Positions 25,114 through 33,286 of a stretch of 64,000 nt of DNA are shown here, in pieces. Origin of the DNA: Hymenobacter rigui (lineage in GTDB: Bacteria > Bacteroidota > Bacteroidia > Cytophagales > Hymenobacteraceae); the NCBI RefSeq assembly GCF_003944715.1, contig NZ_RWIT01000006.1:62001-126000 (forward strand), given 5' to 3'. The notes beneath the pieces are model-generated. The model saw nothing but the letters and a program-made list of their open reading frames with translations. It was not told where the DNA came from and made no database searches. The translations under genes were made by a program, and so were the position numbers. The stretch's first letter is position 1. Each line of letters opens with the position of its first letter.

Positions 25114-28100
25114 CTATTTAGCGTCGTCCTTGTCTTTCTTGGACTTGCGCTTCTCCTTTTTGCCGTCGGCATCTTTGGTCTTCACCTTCATCTTCTCCGC
25201 TTCCATGGGAGGCGTGAGGGTAGAAGTGGCCGCCGGAGCAGCTGGTGCGGCAGGTGCTACGCGGTTGCCGTCCACGTCCAGCTCCACCACCTCATAGCCA
25301 AGCTCCGAGAGGCCGGGGAAGGATTTCGACCGGTCGCCAACTACCACGATGTACATATTGTCGGCGGGCAGGTATTTCTGGGCAATGCCCTGCACGTCCT
25401 CCTTCTTCAGGGCCTTCAGAATGTCGCTCTGCTGCTTCACATAGGTGGTGGGCAGGTCGTACTCCAGCAGGCGGCTCAGGAAGGCGGCTTTCTGCTGACC
25501 GGTTTCGTAGCGCAGCGCGTCGCTCTGGCCCACCGAAGCCTGCAGGAACTGCAGCTCATCATCCGAAATACCGTTGCGGTAGCCCTGGATTTCCTTCATG
25601 AACTCTTTCACCGAGGCGGCGGTGGCATCGGCGCGTACGCCGGCCTGGGCGGTATAAGGGCCCACGTAGCGGCTGCCCTGGAAGCCCGAGCGGGCCCCGT
25701 AGGTGTAGCCTTTATCCTCGCGCAGGTTCAGGTTGATGCGCGAGTTGAAGGCACCACCCAGCAGGTAGTTGCTCAGGTAGGCGCGGTAATAGTCGCCGGT
25801 GGCATCGTAGGTAAGCGGAGTGAGGTAGCCAATGCGGATTTCCGATTGAGCAGCTCCATCCTTGTTCACGAAGTAGATGCGGGTTTTGTCGGGCTGGGTA
25901 GTGGCCATGCCGGCGGGCAGGCTCACGTCCTTCTTCTGCCAACCTTTCAGGAAGCCCACCTGGTTAGTGAGGGTAGCCTGGTCCACGTCGCCCACGGCTA
26001 CCAGGTAGCTCACGTTGGGGGCATAGTACTGCTGATAGAACTGCTTCACGTCGTCGAGCGTGAGGCCGGTCACGGTGGCGGTAGTACCGCTGCCAGGGGT
26101 CTGCATGATGTCGCCGGCACCGTACACGAGGCGGGCAAACGTCTTGTCGGCAATTACTACCGGCTGGGTGCTCTGGTTGGCAATGCCTTCCAGGCTCTGC
26201 TTCTTAATGCGGTTGAAGTCGGCCTCATCGAAGCGGGGGTGCAGCAGGCGCTCCTCCAGCAGCTTCATGGTGGCGGGCAGGTTCTTGGTCAGGCTCTGCA
26301 CGTACACCGTGGTGTTGTCGTCGCCGGTGCTTACCCGGATGGAGCTGCCCAGTTTCTCCAGTTCCGAGCTGAACTGCTCGCCGGTGTACTTCTGGGTGCC
26401 TTCGTTCATCATGGCCGCCGTGAGCGAAGCAATACCCGCCTTGTTGGGCATGGCCTGCTCCAGGCGGTGGCCGCCCCGGATGGTGAGCAGCATGGTCACG
26501 GTCGGAATTTCGGCGTTGCGGGTGCCCATCAGGCGCAGGCCGTTATCCAGCGAAGCCTGCCATACCTGCGGCACCTGCACCACGGGGTTAGCCCCCGAGC
26601 CGGGCTGCTTGCTCCGGTCGAAGCTGTCGGTAGCCTTCACGTATTTCAGGCCGTCGTAGCCGTAGTCGGGAGCCTTGTAGCCGTCCTTCGAAACGGTGAA
26701 GTTGTCGGCTTTGGCAGGTTGCACGCTGCCGTTCTTGGGCACCACGCTCAGCACCACGGCGCCTTTGCCTTTGATGTACGTGTTGTACACCCGGTTCACG
26801 TCGGCGGGCGTTACGGCGCGCAGCTCCTTCAGCTCCAGGGGCAGGCGGTTGGGGTTGCCGAAGTACGTCTGGTTGGCAGCCAGCTGGCTTACTTTGCCCT
26901 GCACGCTCGAGAGGCCGTTAATCATCTGCGCCTCGGTGCTGGCTTTGTAGCGGGCCACCTGCTCGGCGGTAGCGCCGGTGCGCTCAAACTCCTTCAGGGT
27001 GTTGCGTACTTTCAGCTCCAGCGAGTCGAGGCCTTTGCCGGGGAAGGGAAGGGTTACGATGGTGAACTCGCCGGCCAGCTCCGAAGTGCTGTTGTAGGCC
27101 TGGGCCTGCACGGCCTGCTGGGTTTTGGTCAGGTTTTTATACAGCAGGGAGTTCTTGCCGCTACCGATGATGTCGGCCAGCGCATCGAGGGCAAACTCGT
27201 CGGGGTGGCCGCTGGGTACCGTCGGGAACACCATCTGCAGCATGGGGAAGCGCACGTTGTCCTTGTAGCTCACGTACCGGTCGGCGGTGAGCTTGGGGGC
27301 GGACAGCTTCTGGGCGGCTACGGCCGGGCCTTTGGCAATGGGGCCGAAGTACTTCTCCACCATCTTCACCACCTCGGCCGGCTTCACATCACCACCCACC
27401 GTGAGGGTGGCGTTGTTGGGGCCGTACCAGCGCAGGAAGAAGTTTTTGAGGTCGTTTACGTCGGAGCGGTCCAGGTCTTCGAGGTAGCCAATGGTGAGCC
27501 AGCTGTAGGGGTGGCCGTAGGGGTACAGCGTGCGGCTCACGTTTTCGGAAGCCAGGCCGTAGGGGCGGTTGTCGTAGTTCTGGCCCCGCTCGTTTTTCAC
27601 CGTCGAGCGTTGGTTCTCGAACTTGGGCTGCGTCACGGCGTCCAGCAGGAAGCCCATGCGGTCGGCCTCCAGCCACAGTGCGGTTTCGAGCTGGTTGCTG
27701 GGTACGGTTTCAAAGTAGTTGGTCCGGTCGCGGTTGGTGCTGCCGTTGAGCGTACCGCCGGCGGCCGAAACCGTTTTGAAGTGCTGCTCGTCGGCCACGT
27801 GGTCGGAGCCCTGGAACATCATGTGCTCAAAGAAGTGCGCAAAGCCCGATTTGCCAATCTGCTCCCGGGCCGAGCCCACGTGGTAGGTCACATCCACGTG
27901 CACCAGCGGGTCGGAGTGGTCTTCGGCCACAATCAGGGTGAGCCCGTTGGGCAGCACGTACTTTTCGTAGGGAATTACCAGCTCGCCGGGCTTGCGGGTG
28001 ATTTTCTCCACCAGCCGGGCACCGCCGGCCGTGGCCGTGGGCGCTTTGGTGACGGTGGCAGGTTTGGTGGTTTTTTGCTGGGCGGCAGCCGGCTGCATTG

Positions 28101-28146
28101 CCAGTGAAGCACCCAGGCCCAGCAGCAACAGTTGATTGCGGGTCAT
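25114..28146 (-). CDS. Exported M16-family zinc metallopeptidase (tandem insulinase-like domains)
   Basis: About 1010 residues from ATG 28144-28146, with a signal peptide ending in LAMQPAAAQ (about residue 22). The inverted zinc motif HFFEH is at about 103-107 and the distal glutamate in the NERGQ segment about 80 residues later, so the first M16 domain should be active. A second M16-like domain (about 500-960) lacks HxxEH and is the usual inactive partner. Such long periplasmic M16 proteins degrade peptides. The C-terminus is basic and lysine-rich (KKEKRKSKKDKDDAK). The longer frame to 28257 starts at TTG and passes through a -7-like region, so is rejected. Solitary gene with its own terminator. 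Confidence 0.93.
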   Translation of the reverse strand: MTRNQLLLLGLGASLAMQPAAAQQKTTKPATVTKAPTATAGGARLVEKITRKPGELVIPYEKYVLPNGLTLIVAEDHSDPLVHVDVTYHVGSAREQIGKSGFAHFFEHMMFQGSDHVADEQHFKTVSAAGGTLNGSTNRDRTNYFETVPSNQLETALWLEADRMGFLLDAVTQPKFENQRSTVKNERGQNYDNRPYGLASENVSRTLYPYGHPYSWLTIGYLEDLDRSDVNDLKNFFLRWYGPNNATLTVGGDVKPAEVVKMVEKYFGPIAKGPAVAAQKLSAPKLTADRYVSYKDNVRFPMLQMVFPTVPSGHPDEFALDALADIIGSGKNSLLYKNLTKTQQAVQAQAYNSTSELAGEFTIVTLPFPGKGLDSLELKVRNTLKEFERTGATAEQVARYKASTEAQMINGLSSVQGKVSQLAANQTYFGNPNRLPLELKELRAVTPADVNRVYNTYIKGKGAVVLSVVPKNGSVQPAKADNFTVSKDGYKAPDYGYDGLKYVKATDSFDRSKQPGSGANPVVQVPQVWQASLDNGLRLMGTRNAEIPTVTMLLTIRGGHRLEQAMPNKAGIASLTAAMMNEGTQKYTGEQFSSELEKLGSSIRVSTGDDNTTVYVQSLTKNLPATMKLLEERLLHPRFDEADFNRIKKQSLEGIANQSTQPVVIADKTFARLVYGAGDIMQTPGSGTTATVTGLTLDDVKQFYQQYYAPNVSYLVAVGDVDQATLTNQVGFLKGWQKKDVSLPAGMATTQPDKTRIYFVNKDGAAQSEIRIGYLTPLTYDATGDYYRAYLSNYLLGGAFNSRINLNLREDKGYTYGARSGFQGSRYVGPYTAQAGVRADATAASVKEFMKEIQGYRNGISDDELQFLQASVGQSDALRYETGQQKAAFLSRLLEYDLPTTYVKQQSDILKALKKEDVQGIAQKYLPADNMYIVVVGDRSKSFPGLSELGYEVVELDVDGNRVAPAAPAAPAATSTLTPPMEAEKMKVKTKDADGKKEKRKSKKDKDDAK

Positions 28147-28415
28147 TGCGGTGGATAAGGGAATACGGAATGAGAAAAATGGAACCGGAAGGTACGCCCC
28201 GGAAGGCAAATGCGCCCGACCCCAGGGGCCGGGTTCCAACCAACCGGACGGTTTCAACCGTCAAAGCCCGAAAACTAACCGCCAACGGGTGCGCAGTGTA
28301 GCCGAATCCTACAGACTACTGACCGGCAGAAACGCGGCGCGTTGCATCCGGTAGCTTCATGCCCATTTCATGTACTTGTTGAAGCTTCGCTGCATCCTCC
28401 CGGTCAAAAGAAGCG

Positions 28416-28423
28416 TACCTTTG
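28416..28423 (+). promoter_or_regulatory. -7 box for the second STAS-like gene
   Basis: TACCTTTG 17 bp before the ATG at 28440; the leader would be about 10 nt. No good -33 TTG at 19 bp. Nothing else of note in 28147-28415. Confidence 0.5.
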
Positions 28424-28439
28424 TCCGCCTGCCTGTCTT

Positions 28440-28847
28440 ATGCCCGCACCGCCTACTCTCGATTATCTGCGCCTCTCCTATCGGCCCGACTTGCAGCTGC
28501 TATTTCTGCGCTGGACGCGGCCGGCTACCTCCCAGGAGCACCGGGAGGGCTACCAAACGGCCCTGGAACTGGCTCGGCAGGAGCAGGCCGGCCGCTGGCT
28601 GATTGATCTGCGTAGCCGGGGCCTGGCCGATCTGGCCGACCTGCACTGGGTACTGGAAGATTTCCGGGCGGCCTTTGAAGCAGCCCTGCCCGGCACCACC
28701 CGCCGCATTGCCTACCTCACCACCCCCTACCACGCCGATATCCTGCGCCCCCGCCTCACCGAGTTCGACCACGACCCGAATAATAGCACCCGGCTGCAGG
28801 TATTCACCGAAGAACTTCCGGCCCAGCAGTGGCTGCAACACGGATAA
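28440..28847 (+). CDS. Small STAS-like protein, possible paralogue of the 6760 gene
   Basis: 135 residues, soluble. LRLSYRPDLQLLFLRW (strand pair), YQTALELARQEQAGRWLIDLRSRG (about 38-61, in two segments), RRIAYLTTPYHADI, and TEELPAQQWL at the end follow the same order as the 132-residue protein at 6760-7158: leading strands, a helix with YQ-ALE, an L(L/I)DL strand, a C-terminal helix with a WL pair. I infer a shared STAS-like fold; no direct evidence of partner or function. It lies alone between two minus-strand genes, with a -7 box ahead and a strong cruciform after. Confidence 0.7.
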   Translation: MPAPPTLDYLRLSYRPDLQLLFLRWTRPATSQEHREGYQTALELARQEQAGRWLIDLRSRGLADLADLHWVLEDFRAAFEAALPGTTRRIAYLTTPYHADILRPRLTEFDHDPNNSTRLQVFTEELPAQQWLQHG

Positions 28848-28863
28848 ACTTGGGATTGATAAC

Positions 28864-28905
28864 GCCAAACGCCCCGCCGCACCTGAGTGCAGCGGGGCGT
28901 TTGGC
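28864..28905 (+). terminator. Hairpin/cruciform between convergent genes
   Basis: A 14-bp perfect outer stem (28864-28877 / 28892-28905) and a 4-bp inner stem (GCAC / GTGC). No long T-run, but placement between the small gene and the MFS gene fits termination. Confidence 0.7.
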
Positions 28906-28925
28906 TGTTAGGCTATAAGCACAAC

Positions 28926-30338
28926 TCACACGCGCGGGTCAGCTTCAATCGTGGTGTCGTAGGCGGGGGAACTGTTTTGCAGCGTGGCATCGGCCGACAG
29001 GCGTACTTCGTCGGCGTCGTGCACGCGCAGGGTCAGCAGGCCCGAGATAATCATGGAAACGCCGCCCAGTACCAGCGTGTACACTGATTCGCCGCCGAAT
29101 ACCGACTTGGTGAAAAAGCCCAGAATCAGGCCCGCCACTACCTGCGGAATCACAATGAAGAAGTTGAACACGCCCATGTAGTAGCCCATTTTGTTGGCGG
29201 GCAGGGCCCCGGCCAGCATGGCGTAGGGCACGCTCAGGATGGAAGCCCAGGCAAAGCCCACGCCCACCATCGATACCAGCAGCATCTTGGGGTCCTGAAT
29301 GAAGAAGATGGAAATCAGGCCCAGGCCGCCCAGCGTGAGGCAGATGAGGTGGGTAAGGCGGCGGCTGGTGGCGCGGGCAATAACGGGCAGCAGCAACGCC
29401 GCCACGGCCGAAACGCCGTTGTACACGGCAAAGCACACGCCCACCCAGTCGGCACCTTCGTTGTAGATTTTGGAAGTAGCGTCGGTGGTGTGGTAGATGT
29501 GGCTGGTCACGGCCGGGGTGGTGTAAATCCACATCGAGAACAGCGCCAGCCAGCTGAAAAACTGCACAATGGCCAGCTGCGCCATGGTTTTGGGCATGTG
29601 GAAGATACCGGCAAACGACTCCCGGATGCCGTTCCAGAAGCCCGCCGTGCGGCGCTTTTCAGCCTCAAACTCGGCCATGTCGGCCGGGGGATATTCCTTG
29701 GTGGTCAGCACCGTCCAGAGCACAGCCGAGAAGAAAGCAATGCCGCCGATGTAGAACGAGTACTTCACCGAAGGCGGAATCTGGCCGGCGGGGGCCGTAT
29801 TGCTGATGCCGAACCAGTTAGTAAACATCCAGGGCAGCATGGAGGCTACTACGGCCCCTACCCCAATGAAGAAGGTTTGGGCGGCAAAGCCGGTGGTGCG
29901 CTGGTCGCCGGGCAGCAGGTCGCCCACCAGGGCCCGGAACGGCTCCATGCTGATGTTGATACTCGAATCCATAATCCAGAGCATACCCACCGCCATCCAC
30001 AGGGCCGATACGTTGGGCATAATCAGCAGCGCCAGCGAAGCCAGAATAGCCCCCACCAGGAAGAACGGCCGCCGCCGGCCCAGCGTGGGGCTCCACGTCC
30101 GGTCCGACATGTAGCCGATGATGGGCTGCACCAGCATGCCCGTAAGCGGGGCCGCCAGCCAGTACAGGGCTATTTCGGTGCCGCCCAGCGTCTCGAAAAT
30201 GCGGCTCACGTTGGCATTCTGCAGGGCAAAGCCGAACTGGATGCCCAGGAAGCCAAAGCTCATGTTCCAGATCTGCCAGAAGCTGAGGCGGGGTTTATTC
30301 TCAATGCCGGGGGGAGCGGCTACTACGCTGGTTGCCAT
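28926..30338 (-). CDS. MFS sugar transporter (maltose/maltodextrin-type, SLC45/GPH-like)
   Basis: 470 residues, about twelve membrane helices starting near residue 20. MFS-type blocks: GYMSDRTWSPTLGRRRPFF (about 75-93, the loop 2-3 signature of the SLC45/sucrose-maltose group), RALVGDLLP and the second-half AGALPANKMGYYMGVFNFF. In Bacteroidetes such genes usually sit with alpha-glucosidases and amylases, as here, so import of maltose or short maltodextrins is the best inference. It is downstream of two exported GH13 genes on the same strand, following an inverted repeat at 30371-30439. No TonB-dependent SusC lies in this locus. Confidence 0.85.
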   Translation of the reverse strand: MATSVVAAPPGIENKPRLSFWQIWNMSFGFLGIQFGFALQNANVSRIFETLGGTEIALYWLAAPLTGMLVQPIIGYMSDRTWSPTLGRRRPFFLVGAILASLALLIMPNVSALWMAVGMLWIMDSSINISMEPFRALVGDLLPGDQRTTGFAAQTFFIGVGAVVASMLPWMFTNWFGISNTAPAGQIPPSVKYSFYIGGIAFFSAVLWTVLTTKEYPPADMAEFEAEKRRTAGFWNGIRESFAGIFHMPKTMAQLAIVQFFSWLALFSMWIYTTPAVTSHIYHTTDATSKIYNEGADWVGVCFAVYNGVSAVAALLLPVIARATSRRLTHLICLTLGGLGLISIFFIQDPKMLLVSMVGVGFAWASILSVPYAMLAGALPANKMGYYMGVFNFFIVIPQVVAGLILGFFTKSVFGGESVYTLVLGGVSMIISGLLTLRVHDADEVRLSADATLQNSSPAYDTTIEADPRV

Positions 30339-30370
30339 GTTGTGGGAATTAGGGGGAGGATTTAGTGCTT

Positions 30371-30439
30371 AGTTGTTAGTGCCTAGTGCTTAGGTCGTTC
30401 TGGCAATAACCAGGGACTAGGCACTGAGCACTAACAACT
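30371..30439. repeat. Inverted repeat built from the word TAGTGCTTAG
   Basis: Core perfect arms 30371-30382 (AGTTGTTAGTGC) and 30428-30439, extended by imperfect pairing on both sides. The arms themselves are made of near-repeats of TTAGTG(C)CTTAG. It lies between the amylase stop and the MFS start. Confidence 0.65.
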
Positions 30440-30444
30440 GAGTT

Positions 30445-32292
30445 CTACTTTTTGGGGTTGATTTCGAAGATGTAGGCGCTTTGGGGAGCCAGCGTGAGGT
30501 TGAGGGTTTGCACCGGCGAGGCCTGGCTGAGCAGCTCCGAGTAGGTGTAGAACTGCTGGGGGTTGAGGCCCATCAGCTGCATCACGTTCGGCGGAATCCG
30601 CAGGGTGGGCTTATAGGTTTTATCGGGACTGAAGTTCACCACGATGAGCAGCTTCTGCTTCTCGGTGTAGCGCACGTAGGTGTAGAGCTGGCGCTGGTTG
30701 TACTGCGTGTCAAGGTTGTTGGCGTCCTGCAGCTCGTAGAAACGGCCGCGGCGGATGGCGTCGCTCTGGCTGGTGAGCGTGAGCAGGCGGGCGTAGAAGT
30801 CGTGGAGCTGGCGCTGCTCGGGGCTGAGGCGGCCCCCGTCGAACTTGCCGCCGTTCATCCATTTCTGGTGCTCGGGTACGCCCCAGTAGTCGAAGATGGT
30901 GGTGCGGCCGTCCTCCCCCGAGAAGCCTTCCGAGCCGTGGGCCGGCTCGCCCACATCCTGCCCGAAGTATAGCATCACGGGACCGGTAGCCAGCGTGGCC
31001 GAAACCGTCATGGCCGGAATGGCGGCGCGGGGGTTACCGGCGAAGTCCTTGCTGGCAATGCGCTGCTCGTCGTGGTTTTCCAGGAAGCGCAGCATGTGGC
31101 CCGAGAAGCCCCGGCTTTCCTCCCGCCACACGCGGGTAATGTCTTCGGTGGTGCCCTCACCGCGCATCAGGCGGCGCAGGCCGTCGTAGAGGCCCACCTT
31201 ATCGTAGAGGTAGTCGAAGTGGCCCTGCTCGATGTACATCTTGTACGTCTTGGCGTCATAGGCCTCGCCGATGAACACCAACTGGGGGTTCACCTTTTTC
31301 AGCTCCGGAATCACCCAGGCCCAGAACTCAACCGGCACCATCTCGGCCATGTCGCAGCGGAAACCGTCCACGTCCTTTTTGGCCCAGAAGATGAGGATGT
31401 CGCGCATCTTCAGCCAGGTATCCGGCGTCTGCTCGAAGTGCTTCTTGCGGCCGTTCTGATAATCGACGCCGTAGTTGAGCTTGATGGTTTCAAACCAGTC
31501 GTCCACCTTCGGCGCTTCCGAAAACACGTCGTTGCCAGTGGCTTTGGCCGGGTTTTCCTGGAACTTGCTGTCCTCGCGGGGGCCTTTCAGCGCGCCCAGC
31601 GGGTTGTAGCCAGCCGGCACCACGAAGGGCTTGCCGGGCAGGTAGTAGAAGTTGTTGTTGGGCGCAAAGGCCACGTTCTTATCGTCCTTCTCCCCCAAAT
31701 CGGCCACGCCCGCCGGGTGGGCATCCGACTTGTAGGTGCGGGCCACGTGGTTGGGCACGAAGTCGATAATGACTTTCAGGTCGTTGTCGTGGGTGCGCTT
31801 CACCAGGGCCTCGAACTCCCGCATGCGGTTCTTCACGTCCACGGCCAGGTCGGGGTTCACATCGTAGTAATCCTTGATGGCGTAGGGCGAGCCGGCGCGG
31901 CCTTTCACCACGTCGGCATCATCCAGGGCAATGCCCTGCTTGGTGTAGTCCGTCATGGTGGCGTGCTCAATCACGCCGGTGTACCACACGTGCGAGGCTC
32001 CCATTTTTCGGATGGCTTGGAGGGCCGGGCCGGTAATGTCGTTGAACTTGCCCACGCCGTTCTCCTGGAGCGTGCCGTAGGGCTTGTTCACGGCGGTTTT
32101 ATTGCCGAACAGGCGGGTCATCATCTGGTAAATCACCAGCTTATGATCCTGAGGCTGCTCGTCGGTGGTATTGGGGTCCGAAGAATACACGGTTTCGGCC
32201 ACGGAAGCGGGAGGTTGCAAAGTGAAGGAAGAAAGCCCGAAGGCGGCCAGCCCCAGCGCACAAGCGGCGGCCGGCAGGAAAGGATATTTCAT
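30445..32292 (-). CDS. Exported GH13 alpha-amylase-family glycoside hydrolase
   Basis: About 615 residues; signal peptide (MKYPFLPAAACALGLAAFG), then a TIM-barrel GH13 domain. Seen: DFVPNHVAR (conserved region I, about 178), DGFRCDMAE (region II with the nucleophile Asp, about 310), FIGEAYD (region III with the acid/base Glu, about 345) and ENHDEQR (region IV, about 400), so all catalytic residues are in place. A C-terminal beta domain follows. Expected to cut starch or maltodextrins in the periplasm or at the cell surface; product size is unknown. ATG at 32290-32292. The REP copy C palindrome (32349-32439) lies just upstream. Confidence 0.93.
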   Translation of the reverse strand: MKYPFLPAAACALGLAAFGLSSFTLQPPASVAETVYSSDPNTTDEQPQDHKLVIYQMMTRLFGNKTAVNKPYGTLQENGVGKFNDITGPALQAIRKMGASHVWYTGVIEHATMTDYTKQGIALDDADVVKGRAGSPYAIKDYYDVNPDLAVDVKNRMREFEALVKRTHDNDLKVIIDFVPNHVARTYKSDAHPAGVADLGEKDDKNVAFAPNNNFYYLPGKPFVVPAGYNPLGALKGPREDSKFQENPAKATGNDVFSEAPKVDDWFETIKLNYGVDYQNGRKKHFEQTPDTWLKMRDILIFWAKKDVDGFRCDMAEMVPVEFWAWVIPELKKVNPQLVFIGEAYDAKTYKMYIEQGHFDYLYDKVGLYDGLRRLMRGEGTTEDITRVWREESRGFSGHMLRFLENHDEQRIASKDFAGNPRAAIPAMTVSATLATGPVMLYFGQDVGEPAHGSEGFSGEDGRTTIFDYWGVPEHQKWMNGGKFDGGRLSPEQRQLHDFYARLLTLTSQSDAIRRGRFYELQDANNLDTQYNQRQLYTYVRYTEKQKLLIVVNFSPDKTYKPTLRIPPNVMQLMGLNPQQFYTYSELLSQASPVQTLNLTLAPQSAYIFEINPKK

Positions 32293-32348
32293 CGGCAAAC
32301 AAGATACTCTGGTAATGTGATAGGAATGTGGGAAATGTGAAAATGACT

Positions 32349-32439
32349 GTCATGCTGAGCTTGTCGAAGCATCTCTACCGCTTCGTTGCCATGCTAACTC
32401 AACGAAGCGGTAGAGATGCTTCGACAAGCTCAGCATGAC
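32349..32439. repeat. REP-like palindrome, copy C (39-bp perfect arms)
   Basis: Arms 32349-32387 and 32401-32439 with a 13-bp loop, the longest perfect copy. It lies between the SDR stop and the amylase start. Confidence 0.92.
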
Positions 32440-32487
32440 GTTCTATCTTTTGCATTCCGCCCATTTCCACATACTGCACATTACAAT

Positions 32488-33195
32488 TTACCACTCCTGC
32501 GTCATGGGGTGTAGCATCAGCTCATCGATAACCACGTGGGCGGGCGCTTCCAGCACGTAGCGTACGGCATGGGCCACATCGGAGGGCTTAAGATGGGTTT
32601 TCTCGGCATCCGGATTGCCGGGGCGGGAGTCGTTGAAGTAAGTATCCACCAAGCCGGGGTAGATGGTGCTCACCTTCACGCCGTGTGGTCGCACTTCCTT
32701 GCGCAGGGAGCCAAGCAGCGCATCCTGGGCGTACTTGCTGGCCCCGTAGGCCGTGCCGTGCTCGAAGGTGCGCTTGCTCACATCGGAGGTGATGCCCACG
32801 ATGTGGCCCCGGCCCTGGGCCTTGAAGTGGGGCACCACGGCCTTGCACAGCAGAAAGGTGCCCTTCACGTTCACGTCGAAGATCCGGTCCCACTCGGCCG
32901 CGTCGAAGTGCTCCAGCAGGTTAAAGGAGCCCACGCCGGCGTTGCAGACCAGAATATCGAGCCGGCCGAAGCGGCTGAGGGTTTCCGCCACAATATGCGC
33001 GGCATCGTCCTCGTCAGCTACGTCGGCCGGAATGGCCAGGCCCTGGGTTTTGCTGTTGAGTTCCTCCAGCTCCTCGGCCGTGCGGGCCACGGATACCACT
33101 TTAGCGCCCTGCATAGCCAGCAGCAGGGCAATGGCGCGGCCGATGCCCCGGCTGGCACCCGTTACAATGGCTACTTTATCGGTCAGGTCGGTCAT
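32488..33195 (-). CDS. SDR-family NAD(P)-dependent oxidoreductase
   Basis: 235 residues, classical short-chain dehydrogenase/reductase. Cofactor motif TGASRGIG (12-19), NAG block CNAGVG (about 85-90), active-site Ser in GITSDVS (about 134) and YxxxK in YGASK (about 148-152). ADVADEDD after the second strand does not strongly favour NADP or NAD. Substrate unknown. It sits between two amylase genes on the same strand, possibly cotranscribed with the upstream amylase (91-bp gap), but a direct role in glucan use is not evident. Confidence 0.92.
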   Translation of the reverse strand: MTDLTDKVAIVTGASRGIGRAIALLLAMQGAKVVSVARTAEELEELNSKTQGLAIPADVADEDDAAHIVAETLSRFGRLDILVCNAGVGSFNLLEHFDAAEWDRIFDVNVKGTFLLCKAVVPHFKAQGRGHIVGITSDVSKRTFEHGTAYGASKYAQDALLGSLRKEVRPHGVKVSTIYPGLVDTYFNDSRPGNPDAEKTHLKPSDVAHAVRYVLEAPAHVVIDELMLHPMTQEW

Positions 33196-33286
33196 GGTTT
33201 TATCAGGGTTAAACTGAAAATACTACCGGGTGGTAGGGTATAAGTTAGCGGGTACCGACGGTGGTTCCCAGTAGTACCCGCTATTC

